Made by a program: the position numbers and the translations under genes. Source: Bacteroidetes bacterium GWC2_46_850 (GTDB lineage Bacteria; Bacteroidota; Bacteroidia; Bacteroidales; Dysgonomonadaceae). From it: a stretch of DNA of 64,000 nt. The stretch covers positions 1-64,000 of the forward strand of contig MENQ01000024.1 in the NCBI GenBank assembly GCA_001768325.1. The letters are read 5' to 3'. Position 1 is the stretch's first letter, and each line of letters begins with the position of its first letter. Positions 35,244-45,875 of the stretch are shown one piece after another. The notes under the pieces are model-generated. The model had not been told where the DNA came from, searched no databases, and saw only the letters and a list, made by a program, of their open reading frames with translations.

Positions 35244-38039
35244 TCACTGCAATTTCTCTTTCAGAAAACGACCGGTGTAGGACTGTTCGCATTGTGCAAC
35301 CTGTTCGGGAGTGCCTTCGCATACCACATAGCCGCCTGCCTTACCGCCTTCCGGACCGATGTCGATGATGTGGTCGGCACATTTGATCACTTCCATATTA
35401 TGCTCAATGATGATAACCGTGTGTCCGCGTTCAATGAGGGCATCGAATGCTTTGAGCAGGGTTTTGATGTCATGGAAGTGTAGTCCCGTGGTCGGTTCAT
35501 CGAATATGAAAATAGTAGGTTGTGATTTCTCCTCTCCCAGATAGTAGGCCAGTTTCACGCGCTGGTTCTCACCCCCTGACAGGGTAGAGGAGGCTTGTCC
35601 CAGCTTGACGTAACCCAATCCAACATCCTGCAGGGGTTGAATCTTTTTGACAATTTTCTTCTCTGTCGTTCCCTTTTGTGTGGAAAAGAATTCAATGGCC
35701 TGGTCCACGGTCATCTCCAGGATGTCGTAAATGGAAACTCCCTTGTATTCAATCTCCAGTACTTCCGGTGAAAAGCGTTTACCGTGACACGATTCGCATT
35801 CCAGCTGAATGTCGGCCATGAACTGCATCTCCACGGTGATGGTACCTTCCCCCTTGCACTCTTCACAACGACCCCCTTCCACGTTGAAGGAAAAATAGGC
35901 AGGAGTAAAATCCATCTGCTTTGCCAGCGGCTGCGATGCAAAAAGCTTTCTAATCTCGTCGAATGCTTTCAGATAAGTGACGGGGTTGGAGCGTGACGAC
36001 TTGCCAATGGGATTCTGATCCACATATTCCACTCCTTTTATCAGCTTGATGTCGCCCCCGATGCTGTTAAACTCGGTGCGCTCCAGGGCCGTACCCTTGT
36101 AGTGATGTTGCAAGGCATTGTAAAACACATCGTTTACCAGCGATGATTTGCCCGAGCCACTGACGCCGGTGACCACCGTCATCACATGTAGGGGAAACTT
36201 CACATCGATGTTTTTGAGGTTATTCTGTCGGGCACCTTTTACCTCGATGTAGTTGTTCCATTTGCGACGTTTTGCGGGCACCTCTATCTGCTCCTCACCG
36301 GTGAGGTATTTCACAGTATAGCTCTGGCTATTCATCTCCAGCTCGGCCACCTTTCCCTGATACATCAATTCTCCGCCCAGGCGTCCCGCCTTTGGACCGA
36401 TATCGATGATGTAATCTGCCGCACGGATAATCTCCTCGTCGTGTTCCACCACCACCACCGTATTTCCAAGACTTTGCAATTCCCGCAACACGCCGATCAG
36501 CAGATCTGTATCCCGGGAATGAAGTCCGATGCTGGGCTCATCGAGGATGTACAAGGAACCCACCAGGCTGCTACCAAGGGAGGAAACCAGGTTGATGCGC
36601 TGACTCTCACCACCGGAAAGGGTATTTGAAAGGCGGTTGAGTGTAAGATAACCAAGTCCCACGTCGGTGAGAAACTGCAGTCGATTGTTAATCTCAGTGA
36701 GTAACCGTTCCGCCACCGCGGCATCGGTCTTGTCGAGCCGGAGATCGAGGAAAAACTGTTTCAGCTCCGTCACTGGCATCAGTACGAGTTCAGCAACCGA
36801 TTTTCCGGCGACCTTTACGTAGAGTGCTTCGGGCTTAAGTCGTGCACCCTTGCAGACGTAGCATTCTGTTTTGCCGCGATAACGTGCCAGCATCACCCGA
36901 TACTGTATCTTATAGAGATTCTTTTCGAGCATCCCAAAGAAGTCGTTGATGCCGTATATTTCCAAATCATGCTTCCCGTTCCATAGGATATCCTTTTCCT
37001 GGTCGGTCAGGTCGTAGTAGGCGCGGTGTATGGGAAAATCGGCTTTGTAGGCATTCTGCACAAACTCCCGCCGCCATTCACTCATCTTTTCTCCCTTCCA
37101 GCATTGTACGCATTCTTCCTGCACGGAGAGGCTCTTGTCGGGAATCACCAGGTTCTCGTCGATGCCGACGATCTTCCCGAATCCCTCACATTTGGGACAT
37201 GCTCCTGCGGGGCTGTTGAAGTTAAACATCATCTCCGAAGGTTCCTCAAAGATGATGCCGTCGGCTTCAAATCGGTTGGAGAAGATAAATGTTTCCATGC
37301 CTTCTTCACCCCAGAAGCGGATGATGCATTCGCCGTTTCCTTCCAGGAAGGCAGTCTCCACCGAATCAGACAGCCGGTTTATGGTGGCCTTGTCGGAAGA
37401 ACAGGAGAGGCGGTCTATCACCAGCAGTACCTCCGCTGCAGAAGGTAAGCTTTTCTGTGCCAGCAGTTCATCAATACGATAAAACTGTTCTCCCACATCC
37501 ACGCGGGTAAATCCCTCCTTCAGCAGCATCTCAAGTTGTTCACGCAAGGTACGGTTATTCCGTAACTGAACGGATGAGAGTACGGCCAGACGGGTGCCTT
37601 CGCGGTATTCCTGCATTTTTTCCACCACATCATGCACATAGTGTCTTTTTACCTCCTTGCCGGTGACGGGAGAGAGGGTCTTGCCAATGCGCGCATAGAG
37701 GAGCCGCATGTATTCATATATCTCGGTGGAGGTACCTACTGTGGATCGCGGATTGCGCGAGGTTGTTTTCTGCTCGATGGCAATTGCGGGTGGAATGCCC
37801 CGTATATAGTCGCATTCCGGCTTGTTCATTCGTCCCAGAAACTGGCGGGCATAGGCTGAAAGGCTCTCCACGTAACGGCGCTGGCCCTCCGCATAGAGTG
37901 TATCGAAGGCCAGGGATGACTTGCCTGACCCGGAGAGGCCGGTAATAACTGTGAAACTGTTTCGGGGGATGTCTACATCGATATTTTTGAGATTATTGAC
38001 GCGCGCACCTTTTATTTCGATCTTCTTTTGATTGCTCAT
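35244..38039 (-). CDS. uvrA: Excinuclease ABC subunit A
   Basis: The 931-residue protein finds DNA damage in nucleotide excision repair together with UvrB. Two ABC ATPase modules are complete: Walker [14 protein letters not shown] near residue 34 and [13 protein letters not shown] near 633, and signature motifs LSGGESQRI and LSGGENQRV. Zinc-binding cysteines are present in [18 protein letters not shown], and CEECKGEGT with CESCHGKRF. The length is standard for Bacteroidetes. It is convergent with the DUF2752 gene (15-nt gap) and divergent from the antiporter gene. No damage to any motif is visible. Confidence 0.97.
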   Translation of the reverse strand: MSNQKKIEIKGARVNNLKNIDVDIPRNSFTVITGLSGSGKSSLAFDTLYAEGQRRYVESLSAYARQFLGRMNKPECDYIRGIPPAIAIEQKTTSRNPRSTVGTSTEIYEYMRLLYARIGKTLSPVTGKEVKRHYVHDVVEKMQEYREGTRLAVLSSVQLRNNRTLREQLEMLLKEGFTRVDVGEQFYRIDELLAQKSLPSAAEVLLVIDRLSCSSDKATINRLSDSVETAFLEGNGECIIRFWGEEGMETFIFSNRFEADGIIFEEPSEMMFNFNSPAGACPKCEGFGKIVGIDENLVIPDKSLSVQEECVQCWKGEKMSEWRREFVQNAYKADFPIHRAYYDLTDQEKDILWNGKHDLEIYGINDFFGMLEKNLYKIQYRVMLARYRGKTECYVCKGARLKPEALYVKVAGKSVAELVLMPVTELKQFFLDLRLDKTDAAVAERLLTEINNRLQFLTDVGLGYLTLNRLSNTLSGGESQRINLVSSLGSSLVGSLYILDEPSIGLHSRDTDLLIGVLRELQSLGNTVVVVEHDEEIIRAADYIIDIGPKAGRLGGELMYQGKVAELEMNSQSYTVKYLTGEEQIEVPAKRRKWNNYIEVKGARQNNLKNIDVKFPLHVMTVVTGVSGSGKSSLVNDVFYNALQHHYKGTALERTEFNSIGGDIKLIKGVEYVDQNPIGKSSRSNPVTYLKAFDEIRKLFASQPLAKQMDFTPAYFSFNVEGGRCEECKGEGTITVEMQFMADIQLECESCHGKRFSPEVLEIEYKGVSIYDILEMTVDQAIEFFSTQKGTTEKKIVKKIQPLQDVGLGYVKLGQASSTLSGGENQRVKLAYYLGEEKSQPTIFIFDEPTTGLHFHDIKTLLKAFDALIERGHTVIIIEHNMEVIKCADHIIDIGPEGGKAGGYVVCEGTPEQVAQCEQSYTGRFLKEKLQ

Positions 38040-38058
38040 ATCACGAATATATAACCCA

Positions 38059-38086
38059 CAAAGATAATTACTTTCGCGGCGCCAAA
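38059..38086 (-). promoter_or_regulatory. Promoter of uvrA
   Basis: On the minus strand TATCTTTG (38066-38059) is preceded by TTTG (38086-38083) with 16-bp spacing, a little short. It lies about 20 nt before the uvrA ATG. Confidence 0.5.
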
Positions 38087-38122
38087 AAAGAAGCCGATGT
38101 CAAATAAGTCAAATTATTTGTT

Positions 38123-38130
38123 TATTTTTG
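38123..38130 (+). promoter_or_regulatory. -7 box for the antiporter gene
   Basis: TATTTTTG fits TAnnTTTG, 59 nt before the ATG at 38190. It lies downstream of another in-frame ATG (38097), which supports 38190 as the true start. Confidence 0.4.
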
Positions 38131-38189
38131 TCGAGGAGAGCAGCAACCACACTGCAGGAATCATCATAACGGAATCAATAAAGTTGCCC

Positions 38190-40259
38190 ATGACAGATAT
38201 TATCACTGAATTACAACATGAGTTTACATTGCCGTTTACCAATCCGGTATTGATATTCACTATTCTCTTGTTGATTGTACTTTTGGCTCCGATACTGTTG
38301 AAGCGCTTTAATGTGCCCAGTATCATCGGATTGATTGTGGCAGGAGTGATTATCGGACCTTATGGCCTGAACTGGATTGATCACGCCAATGATGGTGTGG
38401 AAATGTTTTCAACCATCGGCTTGCTTTACATCATGTTCATAGTCGGGCTGGAGCTCGATCTGGGTGAATTTGTGCAACACCGGAACAAGAGCCTCACCTT
38501 TGGATTTTACACGTTTATCATTCCGCTGCTGATTGGCTATCCGGTATGCTATTATCTGCTGGGCTATGATGTTAATGCAAGTTTTCTTACTGCAAGCATG
38601 TTCTCCACACATACGCTGGTGGCTTATCCCATTGTCAGCCGTTTGGGTATTGCCCGCAATCAGGCGGTAGCCATCACGGTAGGCGGCACCATTCTTACCG
38701 ATACAGCGGTACTGATTATCCTGGCGCTGGTACTTTCAAACAGCGACGGCGGACTCCATCTGGGGTTTCTACTCAGGCTGGTGATCTCGCTGATCTTTTT
38801 CTCAGTAATCATATTCCTGATCACACCACGTATCGCCAGATGGTTTTTTCAAAAGGCGGAGTCTGAAAAATACTCCAACTTTATCTTTGTATTGTTCGTT
38901 GTATTCTCAGCCGGTTTCCTGGTGGAGCTGGGAGGCATCGAACCCATTATCGGCGCCTTTGCTGCAGGTTTGGCGCTTAATAGGCTCATTCCGCATTCTT
39001 CGGCACTGATGAACCGCATTGAGTTTTTTGGAAATGCCCTGTTTATACCTATCTTCCTGATATCGGTCGGCTTACTGGTGGATGTGTCGGTTGTGCTCGA
39101 CGGACCGCGCACCATGATTGTGGCTGTGGTACTAACCATTGTGGCAATAACTGGAAAATGGCTGGCAGCGCTTGCAACCCAAAAGACATTCCACTATTCG
39201 GCTACCCAGAGAACGCTTATCTTCGGGTTGAGCAGCTCACATGCGGCAGCCACGCTGGCCATCATCCTCGTGGGATACAGAGCCGGTATTCTGGATGAAT
39301 ATATTCTGAACGGAACCATTATCCTGATCCTGCTCACCTGCATCGTGGCATCCGTTTTTACGCAGCGTGCCGGACGGAGAATTGCCATCAGTGAAGAAAA
39401 TGCACCCTTGTCGCCCTCTTCAATGGGTCATTTTGCAGAAGAGAAGATTTTGGTGCCCATAGCCAATCCCACCAATATCGGTTACCATGTTCAGCTTGCC
39501 CTGTTGCTGAAGGACAAAAAATCAGCCAATCCCATTTCGTTGCTTGGTGTCGTACCCAACAACAAGGAGGCAGAAAAGAATATCGTCAACTTCAGAAAGA
39601 AGTTGCAGGAGTTTGTCGCTACTGCACAGGCGGCTGAAGTGAATGTGGATATCCTCACAACCATCGATCCCAATCCGGCAGACGGGATCACAAGGATAGC
39701 CCGTGAGACCATGACCGATTTGGTCATTCTTGGTTGGCCAGGTAAAGCCGGCTTGTGGGATAAGTTGATGGGAGAAAAAATTGAACAGATCATCCGGTAT
39801 GTGGACAAAAACCTATGGGTGTGTCATGTCGAGCAGCGGCTGATCAACCACAAGCGAATCGTGGTTATCTCGCCTCCCCAGGCCGAGAAAGAAGAAGGCT
39901 TTGTCATGTGGGTCAGTAAAATATCCAAACTCTCGGCTGAACTCTCGATTCCGGTATTGCATATGGGGCATCCGGATACGCAGCAACTTATTGCTGATCA
40001 GAAAAAAACAGGAACCTTCCTTTTTAAACCTTTTCAGGAATGGGATAATCCCCTCTCCTGTGGTGATCAGATCAGGAAAGATGATTTGATTATACTGATC
40101 TCTGCCCACAGTGGTTATATTTCCCATATCCCTGTGTTGGAAAGTCTGCCCGGCCGTTTGGAGAACCGCTTTCCGCATTACAGCCGCATCGTGATCTATC
40201 CGAAGCAACCTCCTGCTGAACAGTTGCTCGAAGCCGACGACTATATATTTATTCCCTGA
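38190..40259 (+). CDS. CPA2-type cation:proton antiporter with C-terminal Usp-like region
   Basis: The ATG at 38190 (MTDIITELQHEF) places the first membrane span at a normal distance; the longer frame from 38097 adds 31 residues upstream of the predicted transcription start. About twelve membrane spans fill residues 20-400, with KefB/NapA-type motifs (VPSIIGLIVAGVIIGPYGL; GLLYIMFIVGLELDL; GIEPIIGAFAAGLALNRLIP). The last 250 residues are cytoplasmic, alpha/beta and similar to tandem universal stress protein domains (EEKILVPIANPTN). It probably exchanges Na+ or K+ for H+ in pH or ion homeostasis. The ion is not determined. Confidence 0.88.
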   Translation: MTDIITELQHEFTLPFTNPVLIFTILLLIVLLAPILLKRFNVPSIIGLIVAGVIIGPYGLNWIDHANDGVEMFSTIGLLYIMFIVGLELDLGEFVQHRNKSLTFGFYTFIIPLLIGYPVCYYLLGYDVNASFLTASMFSTHTLVAYPIVSRLGIARNQAVAITVGGTILTDTAVLIILALVLSNSDGGLHLGFLLRLVISLIFFSVIIFLITPRIARWFFQKAESEKYSNFIFVLFVVFSAGFLVELGGIEPIIGAFAAGLALNRLIPHSSALMNRIEFFGNALFIPIFLISVGLLVDVSVVLDGPRTMIVAVVLTIVAITGKWLAALATQKTFHYSATQRTLIFGLSSSHAAATLAIILVGYRAGILDEYILNGTIILILLTCIVASVFTQRAGRRIAISEENAPLSPSSMGHFAEEKILVPIANPTNIGYHVQLALLLKDKKSANPISLLGVVPNNKEAEKNIVNFRKKLQEFVATAQAAEVNVDILTTIDPNPADGITRIARETMTDLVILGWPGKAGLWDKLMGEKIEQIIRYVDKNLWVCHVEQRLINHKRIVVISPPQAEKEEGFVMWVSKISKLSAELSIPVLHMGHPDTQQLIADQKKTGTFLFKPFQEWDNPLSCGDQIRKDDLIILISAHSGYISHIPVLESLPGRLENRFPHYSRIVIYPKQPPAEQLLEADDYIFIP

Positions 40260-40280
40260 AAAAATCATTTCCCATTCAAT

Positions 40281-41801
40281 ATGATAAAAAGTATCCAATC
40301 CATTTTTGTTGTTTTACTCATTCTTTTCTTTGCAGCCTGCGGCACCCCGAAAACGGCACTGACGAGAAAAGCCAATCTAATGCCCAAGCGGGAGTTCCGG
40401 GGTGCCTGGATACAGACTGTGGGACAATCACGTTACCAGCAGATGAATAGCGCAGCCATGAAGCATTATCTTTCTGAGATGGTAAGGAAGCTGGATGAAA
40501 CCGGTATCAATGCGGTCATCTTCCAGATACGTCCCGAAGCGGATGCTTTTTACAAATCGGAACTGGAGCCGTGGAGCCGTTACCTTACCGGAGTACAGGG
40601 CAAAGCCCCCGATGATCCTTCCTTCGACCCGCTCGCCTTCCTGATTGAAGAGTGTCACCGACGGGGAATGGAACTACATGCCTGGCTGAATCCGTACCGC
40701 GTAAAGACAAATATCACCAACCGGCTGGCTGCGGGACATATCTGTGAACGTTATCCCGAACGGTTCGTGCAGTATGGAAATCAGCTCTTCTTTGATCCGG
40801 GACTGCCCGAAAACAGGAATTTTATCTGTGAGGTTGTGCGGGATATTGTTTCCCGGTATGATGTGGATGCGATTCACATGGATGATTACTTTTATCCGTA
40901 TCCCATTGGCGGTACCCCCTTTCCCGATGACAAAAGCTTCGGTATGTATGCTGCTTCACAGGGATTTTCTCCATCACAGCGAGGCGACTGGCGACGCAAC
41001 AATGTGAATCTGCTTATTCAGCAGATTAAATATACCATTGCCGGCACCAAACCTTCGGTGCGTTTTGGTATCAGTCCCTTTGGTATTTACAGGAACAAAC
41101 GAAATGATCCGGATGGAAGTGATACGAATGGCCTGCAGAATTATGACGATCTCTATGCAGACATTAAGCTGTGGGTAGAAAAGGGCTGGATCGATTACAA
41201 CCTGCCACAGCTTTACTGGGAGATCGGTCATGCTGCAGCTGATTACACCACGTTGCTGCAGTGGTGGAACGCCAATAATTTTCAGCAGCATCTCTACATT
41301 GGTCAGGATCTGAAACGGAGTATCGATAGAAATGAACTTCAGATCAAAATCCGGCAGTCCCGTGAAATGGCATTTGTGCACGGCAACTGTTACTGGTACG
41401 GTTATCAGATACTGGATGATTTTGAGGGTGTGGCTGGTGTGCTGAAAACAGATGTCCATTCGGCCAAAGCATTGCTGCCCGCTTATACCCATATGCACGA
41501 TGGCCGGCCTGGCGCTGTAAAGAAACTTGCAGAGGTATTTACCGAAGACATGCATTTCCTCACGTGGGAACACAACAAAAAACCCCTGCAACCTGAAACG
41601 GCACAAAAGTTCGTGGTATACCGATTTCATTACACAGAAAAGGTCGACTTGAACCGGGCAGAAAACATTGTGCAAGTGACGCCCGATAATTTTTTTGTGC
41701 TGCCCTACGAAGGAGGAGACAAAAGATATACTTATGTGGTGACCGCCCTCGATGCATTCAGCAATGAATCGAAAGAGAAGAAGATAAAGGTGAAGCTGTA
41801 A
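40281..41801 (+). CDS. GHL10 family putative glycoside hydrolase lipoprotein
   Basis: A lipoprotein signal (FFAACG, Cys20) precedes a TIM-barrel domain of the GHL10/YngK type (PF02638): REFRGAWIQTVGQSRYQ, VIFQIRPEADAFYKS, GMELHAWLNPYRVKTN, AIHMDDYFYPYP and RFGISPFGIYRNKR. The last 90 residues look like an Fn3-like domain. Members are suspected to act on peptidoglycan or related glycans; a few are glucosaminidase-like, but most are uncharacterised. It follows the antiporter by 21 nt and may share its transcript. Family call is sure, substrate is not. Confidence 0.85.
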   Translation: MIKSIQSIFVVLLILFFAACGTPKTALTRKANLMPKREFRGAWIQTVGQSRYQQMNSAAMKHYLSEMVRKLDETGINAVIFQIRPEADAFYKSELEPWSRYLTGVQGKAPDDPSFDPLAFLIEECHRRGMELHAWLNPYRVKTNITNRLAAGHICERYPERFVQYGNQLFFDPGLPENRNFICEVVRDIVSRYDVDAIHMDDYFYPYPIGGTPFPDDKSFGMYAASQGFSPSQRGDWRRNNVNLLIQQIKYTIAGTKPSVRFGISPFGIYRNKRNDPDGSDTNGLQNYDDLYADIKLWVEKGWIDYNLPQLYWEIGHAAADYTTLLQWWNANNFQQHLYIGQDLKRSIDRNELQIKIRQSREMAFVHGNCYWYGYQILDDFEGVAGVLKTDVHSAKALLPAYTHMHDGRPGAVKKLAEVFTEDMHFLTWEHNKKPLQPETAQKFVVYRFHYTEKVDLNRAENIVQVTPDNFFVLPYEGGDKRYTYVVTALDAFSNESKEKKIKVKL

Positions 41802-41814
41802 CGTTTAAAAACAC

Positions 41815-41822
41815 TATCTTTG
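41815..41822 (+). promoter_or_regulatory. -7 box for the THUMP methyltransferase gene
   Basis: TATCTTTG matches TAnnTTTG and lies 23 nt before the ATG at 41845. No -33 TTTG is seen. Confidence 0.45.
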
Positions 41823-41844
41823 TACCCTTATTTAGTTGAAAAGG

Positions 41845-43632
41845 ATGAACGAAGACGAGCGCTTTGGTGATGTGAATGAACCGGAGGAAGACCGGCAGGA
41901 GTTAACTTCCGAGGAAGGAACGACCCGATATAATGAAGAGTTTCCCCTGATTGCCAAAACCATGGCTGAGTTGGAGGATGTGCTGGCCGAGGAGTTGATT
42001 GGTCTGGGTGCCAACAATGTGGAGATCGGTACCCGCATGGTGTCGTTTACCGGTGATAAGGCGTTGATGTATAAGGCCAACCTGCATTGTCGTACAGCCT
42101 TACGCATACTCAAACCCATCTACAATTTCAAGGCAGAAACCGCCAATGAGGTTTATGAAGCAATCAAGGAGCTCAACTGGGATGATTATCTTACGTTGGA
42201 CACCACCTTTTCAATCGATGCGGTGGTCTTTTCCCATATCTTTACCCACTCGAAGTTTGTTGCCTACAAAGTGAAAGACGCCATTGCCGACTGGTTTTCA
42301 GAGCGATATGGCAAACGTCCGTCGGTGAGCCTTACAAATCCCGATGTGGTGCTCAACATCCATGTTTCGCATAATAAGTGTACCCTCTCACTGGACAGCT
42401 CCGGCGAGTCACTCCACAAACGGGGTTATCGGGTAGGACAAACCGAGGCGCCGCTCAGCGAAGTACTGGCGGCGGGAATGATCCTGAAATCGGGCTGGAA
42501 AGGAGACACTACTTTTATCGATCCCATGTGTGGTTCCGGTACGATCCTGATAGAGGCTGCCATGATTGCCATGGGTATACCCCCGGGCATTCACCGTCCA
42601 CAATTTGCCTTTGAGAAATGGAATGATTTCGATGAAGAGCTTTTTAGCAGCATCTACAACGACGACTCCGGTACACGCGAACTGAAGCACCGCATCATCG
42701 GTTCCGATATCTCACCACAGGCAATCGCCATTGCCGAGAAGAATATCAAAAATGCCGGATTAAAGAAACAGATCGAACTGAGCGTAAAACCTTTTCAGCA
42801 ATATACAGAGGCTCCCGATTCAGAAGGGGTGCTAATTACCAATCCTCCCTATGGAGAGCGTTTGAAAGTGGAAGAGTTGGAGGGACTCTACGCGATGATC
42901 GGCGAGCGGCTCAAGCACGTTTTTTTAGGTTTCAATGCTTACATCCTGAGTTACCGGAAAGAGTCATTCGATGCCATCGGCCTGAAGCACAACCGCCGTT
43001 TCTTTCTCTATAACGGAGCACTCGAGTGTGAGATGCGAGAATATGAGATTTTTTCGGGTAAACGCAGAGAACGCCCGAAAGAGGAAGCTGGTCGCGAACC
43101 GCGCAGGGGACATGACTATCAGGCTGAGCGAAACTCAAAAGAGGGGTACCGTCGTTCAAAGCGTGCGGAGAGAGACGAGGAGAGAGAACCCGATTTTGGC
43201 CGGCAAGCCAGACAAGAAAGGTCGGGAAACAGGCAGGAGAGGTCGGAAAGAGGCGAAAGATCCTTTAAGACAGAACGGCGCCCATATGAAAAAAGAGGAG
43301 AGTCGGGCGAACGATATGACGCAAGCAGTCGCAACACAGGAGAAAGGCCCTTCAATAAAGAACGCTTCCCGCGTGAACGGAACAGCGAAAGAGGGGCGAA
43401 GCCGGGAGGTTTCAGACCCGATAAAGAGCGCGAACAAAAGGGACGCTCATTTGATGCCAGAAGCAAAGATCGTGGAGGCTTCTCCCGGGAAGATGACAAA
43501 CCGCGTGAACGGTCGTATGGTTTCGGGAAAAAGGATCGCAGTCCTGCTTTTGGAAAAGATGACAAACCACGTGACTTCAAAAAAATGGAGAGAAAGGAAC
43601 CCCGATTGCGTCGTCCCCGAAAGGGAGAATAA
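41845..43632 (+). CDS. THUMP-domain RNA methyltransferase (RlmL-like) with charged C-terminal tail
   Basis: An ATG at 41845 is chosen over a TTG nine bases earlier. After about 30 acidic residues comes a THUMP RNA-binding region (about 30-185) and a SAM methyltransferase domain with motif I FIDPMCGSGTILIEAAM and catalytic motif VLITNPPYGERL. This matches the N-terminal, m2G-forming half of RlmKL, which acts on 23S rRNA G2445 in E. coli. The last 190 residues (from about 43057) are a repetitive tail of Arg, Glu, Lys, Gly and Ser, with units such as RPKEEAGREPRRG and SGNRQERSERGERS. It resembles RG-rich RNA-binding tails and is probably disordered. The enzyme call is strong; rRNA target is inferred. 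Confidence 0.9.
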   Translation: MNEDERFGDVNEPEEDRQELTSEEGTTRYNEEFPLIAKTMAELEDVLAEELIGLGANNVEIGTRMVSFTGDKALMYKANLHCRTALRILKPIYNFKAETANEVYEAIKELNWDDYLTLDTTFSIDAVVFSHIFTHSKFVAYKVKDAIADWFSERYGKRPSVSLTNPDVVLNIHVSHNKCTLSLDSSGESLHKRGYRVGQTEAPLSEVLAAGMILKSGWKGDTTFIDPMCGSGTILIEAAMIAMGIPPGIHRPQFAFEKWNDFDEELFSSIYNDDSGTRELKHRIIGSDISPQAIAIAEKNIKNAGLKKQIELSVKPFQQYTEAPDSEGVLITNPPYGERLKVEELEGLYAMIGERLKHVFLGFNAYILSYRKESFDAIGLKHNRRFFLYNGALECEMREYEIFSGKRRERPKEEAGREPRRGHDYQAERNSKEGYRRSKRAERDEEREPDFGRQARQERSGNRQERSERGERSFKTERRPYEKRGESGERYDASSRNTGERPFNKERFPRERNSERGAKPGGFRPDKEREQKGRSFDARSKDRGGFSREDDKPRERSYGFGKKDRSPAFGKDDKPRDFKKMERKEPRLRRPRKGE

Positions 43633-43663
43633 ACGTTTTTTTCTTTATTTGTTGACGTAGTGA

Positions 43664-44758
43664 TTACATTGAATCTGGCAATGAAACTTTTTTTATTGCC
43701 ATTTTTTTTGTGACCGCACGGTTGGTCTTGCCGCTCCCGGTTTGCGGGACAGTCTCCACAACAAGAATATGGAGAGGTCGCTGATAGCGTGGCAGGAGTT
43801 TTTCAATCTCCCTTTTGAGTGCATCGGGATTGTTTGTGGGTTCAATCATCAGCACGATAGCCTCCCCCAGACGCGGATGCGGTACCGCCGTGATCGCAAA
43901 ATTTCCTTTTATACTGGGTCGTAAAATTTTTTCCACCTCTTCTGCCTGCACCTTGATACCGCCCGTGTTGATCACGTTGTCTTTTCTTCCCATAATACGG
44001 AAGGCACCGTCGGGGCTGATTTCAGCGATGTCATTGGTGACCACCATGTCATCGGCTACATGTGGTGCATGGATGACCAGTGTCTGCTCTTCGGACAGTT
44101 TGAGACTGACTCCTTTGAGTGGGGTATAATAGCCGGATGCATCCTCCCCGTTGATCTTTCTCAGCGCAATATGCGATACCGTTTCAGTCATGCCGTAGGT
44201 GGAGTAGATCGCGTTTGGCAGTTCTTTCAGTGCCTCTTCCAGTTGCGGGTCGACGGCTCCCCCGCCAATGATCACCCTTTTTACTTGGGACAGCCGCTGT
44301 TTCTCTTCGGGCGATTGAAGTGCGTTGAATACCTGCAATGGCACCATTGCCGCGAAATCAAACGTGGTTGTTGTCTCAGCCAGTGGATGGCCGGATGGTA
44401 TCACCGGCCATAGATCAAGTTCTCCCACGATGGCGCGCACCATCATCATCTTTCCGGCTATATAATCGAGTGGCAGGCAGAGAAGCGCCTTTTCATTCTC
44501 TCTTAGCTGAAAGAAATCGCATGTCATCCGGGCGCTTTGGGCCATCTTCTCCTTGCGTACGGTAATCTGTTTGGGCAGGCCGGTAGAGCCCGATGTCTGC
44601 AGGCTGATGGTTTCTCCCGGAGAATACCACTCACGCAGGAAAAGGAGAAGCTGTTGATGGAAGGGTGACTGTACGAAGAAATCGACATGCTGCCCTGAGA
44701 GAATCCCCTCCGCACTGAATATCTTCCCTTCGATGCGTATCTTATTTGTCGTCATCAT
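43664..44758 (-). CDS. menE: O-succinylbenzoate-CoA ligase
   Basis: The protein is a 364-residue ANL-superfamily adenylating enzyme with the P-loop-like QTSGSTGLPKQITVRKE, the YSTYGMTETVSHIA motif, the hinge region IMGRKDNVINTGG and the C-terminal catalytic Lys in TGSGKTNRA. It activates o-succinylbenzoate with CoA for naphthoate ring closure. It is shorter than the roughly 450-residue enterobacterial MenE, mainly at the N-terminus, as is usual in Bacteroidetes. It is the last gene of the men operon and its start overlaps the end of menC by 17 nt. Confidence 0.93.
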   Translation of the reverse strand: MMTTNKIRIEGKIFSAEGILSGQHVDFFVQSPFHQQLLLFLREWYSPGETISLQTSGSTGLPKQITVRKEKMAQSARMTCDFFQLRENEKALLCLPLDYIAGKMMMVRAIVGELDLWPVIPSGHPLAETTTTFDFAAMVPLQVFNALQSPEEKQRLSQVKRVIIGGGAVDPQLEEALKELPNAIYSTYGMTETVSHIALRKINGEDASGYYTPLKGVSLKLSEEQTLVIHAPHVADDMVVTNDIAEISPDGAFRIMGRKDNVINTGGIKVQAEEVEKILRPSIKGNFAITAVPHPRLGEAIVLMIEPTNNPDALKREIEKLLPRYQRPLHILVVETVPQTGSGKTNRAVTKKMAIKKVSLPDSM

Positions 44759-45806
44759 GAAATTCTTTCAAACCGGGAAAAACTCCTGTCGGATCCAACC
44801 ACAGCCGGTCGTCCCTGATCTCAAGAGGAAGTGAAATGTTGTTCATGTAGAGGGAGCCGGTTCCGAGCCCCTGAGGAAGCGGGTTGTTGAGCGTGGCACA
44901 CCACTGCGCAATGCAGTTCAGGCCGATATTCGACTCCAGTGCGGAGGTGACCCACCAGCCTGTTCCCAGCCCGTTGGCCAGTGGAATCCATTCGTTGCAT
45001 CCGCTGAGCCCCCCATGGAGGGTAGGCTTCAGGATGATATACTGTGGACGGACGGTTTCCAGCATTTTTTTCTTTTCAGTGGGATGGTGGATGCCGATCA
45101 GCTCCTCATCCAGGGCAATGGGAATGGGGGAGGAGCCGCACAACAACGCCATCTTTTCCCATTGTCCGGCACGAATGGGTTGTTCGATGGAGTGTATATC
45201 CAGTTCAGCCAGCCGGTGAAGCTTTTCGATAACCTCCCCACTGCTGAAAGCACCGTTGGCATCCACGCGCAGTTCTACCTCCATGGCGGAATAGTGGCTG
45301 CGGATAAATTGCAACAGGGCCAGTTCCTTTTCAAAGTCAATCGCCCCGATCTTCAGTTTGATACAGTGAAAGCCCTTTTCCATTGCCGACTCAATTCGCT
45401 GCAACATCTCCCGGAACGCTCCCATCCAGATTAAGCCGTTGATGGTGATTCCTGTTTCACCCCGACTAAAAGGAGTGTTCCAAAGTTGCCATGAACGCTG
45501 CTGATAGTGACGCATGGCTGTCTCCAATCCGAAAAGGATGGAGGGATGATCACGGAGCAGTTCGGTGTTGACCCGCTGTTCCTCCTCCGTAACCCGGCAG
45601 AAGGCCGCCAGCCGGTCGGCATACCCCGCATCAAAGTCTGAGCTGAGATCGTACAGCGGTGCACACTCCCCAATGCCGAAGTGTGCATCATCCGCTTCAT
45701 CACGGAACAGCACATACCATATTTGATGTTCCCGGTAGATACCGCGCGAGGTGCCTGCCGGCTGTTTAAACCGAAGCTTGTAGGGTATGATCTCTACTTT
45801 AAACAT
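44742..45806 (-). CDS. menC: O-succinylbenzoate synthase
   Basis: This 354-residue enolase-superfamily enzyme dehydrates SHCHC to o-succinylbenzoate. The catalytic and metal residues are visible in HCIKLKIGAIDFEKEL (catalytic Lys), ELRVDANGAF (Asp), HSIEQPIRAGQ (Glu) and PIALDEELIG (Asp, Glu), with a second Lys in YIILKPTLHGG. It lies 69 nt after menB and overlaps menE, within the minus-strand menaquinone operon. Confidence 0.94.
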   Translation of the reverse strand: MFKVEIIPYKLRFKQPAGTSRGIYREHQIWYVLFRDEADDAHFGIGECAPLYDLSSDFDAGYADRLAAFCRVTEEEQRVNTELLRDHPSILFGLETAMRHYQQRSWQLWNTPFSRGETGITINGLIWMGAFREMLQRIESAMEKGFHCIKLKIGAIDFEKELALLQFIRSHYSAMEVELRVDANGAFSSGEVIEKLHRLAELDIHSIEQPIRAGQWEKMALLCGSSPIPIALDEELIGIHHPTEKKKMLETVRPQYIILKPTLHGGLSGCNEWIPLANGLGTGWWVTSALESNIGLNCIAQWCATLNNPLPQGLGTGSLYMNNISLPLEIRDDRLWLDPTGVFPGLKEFHDDDK

Positions 45807-45875
45807 GAATTTCTATTCAGTTTTCTGTGGTTGTATATGACCGGAGAAACAGTTTCGTAAGTTCAACTTATTGGT

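Noticed and set aside
43028-43660. A 210-codon open frame overlapping the end of the methyltransferase gene in another frame
   Set aside because: It arises from the repetitive Arg/Glu codons of the tail; I considered a frameshift, but the main frame continues smoothly to a normal stop.
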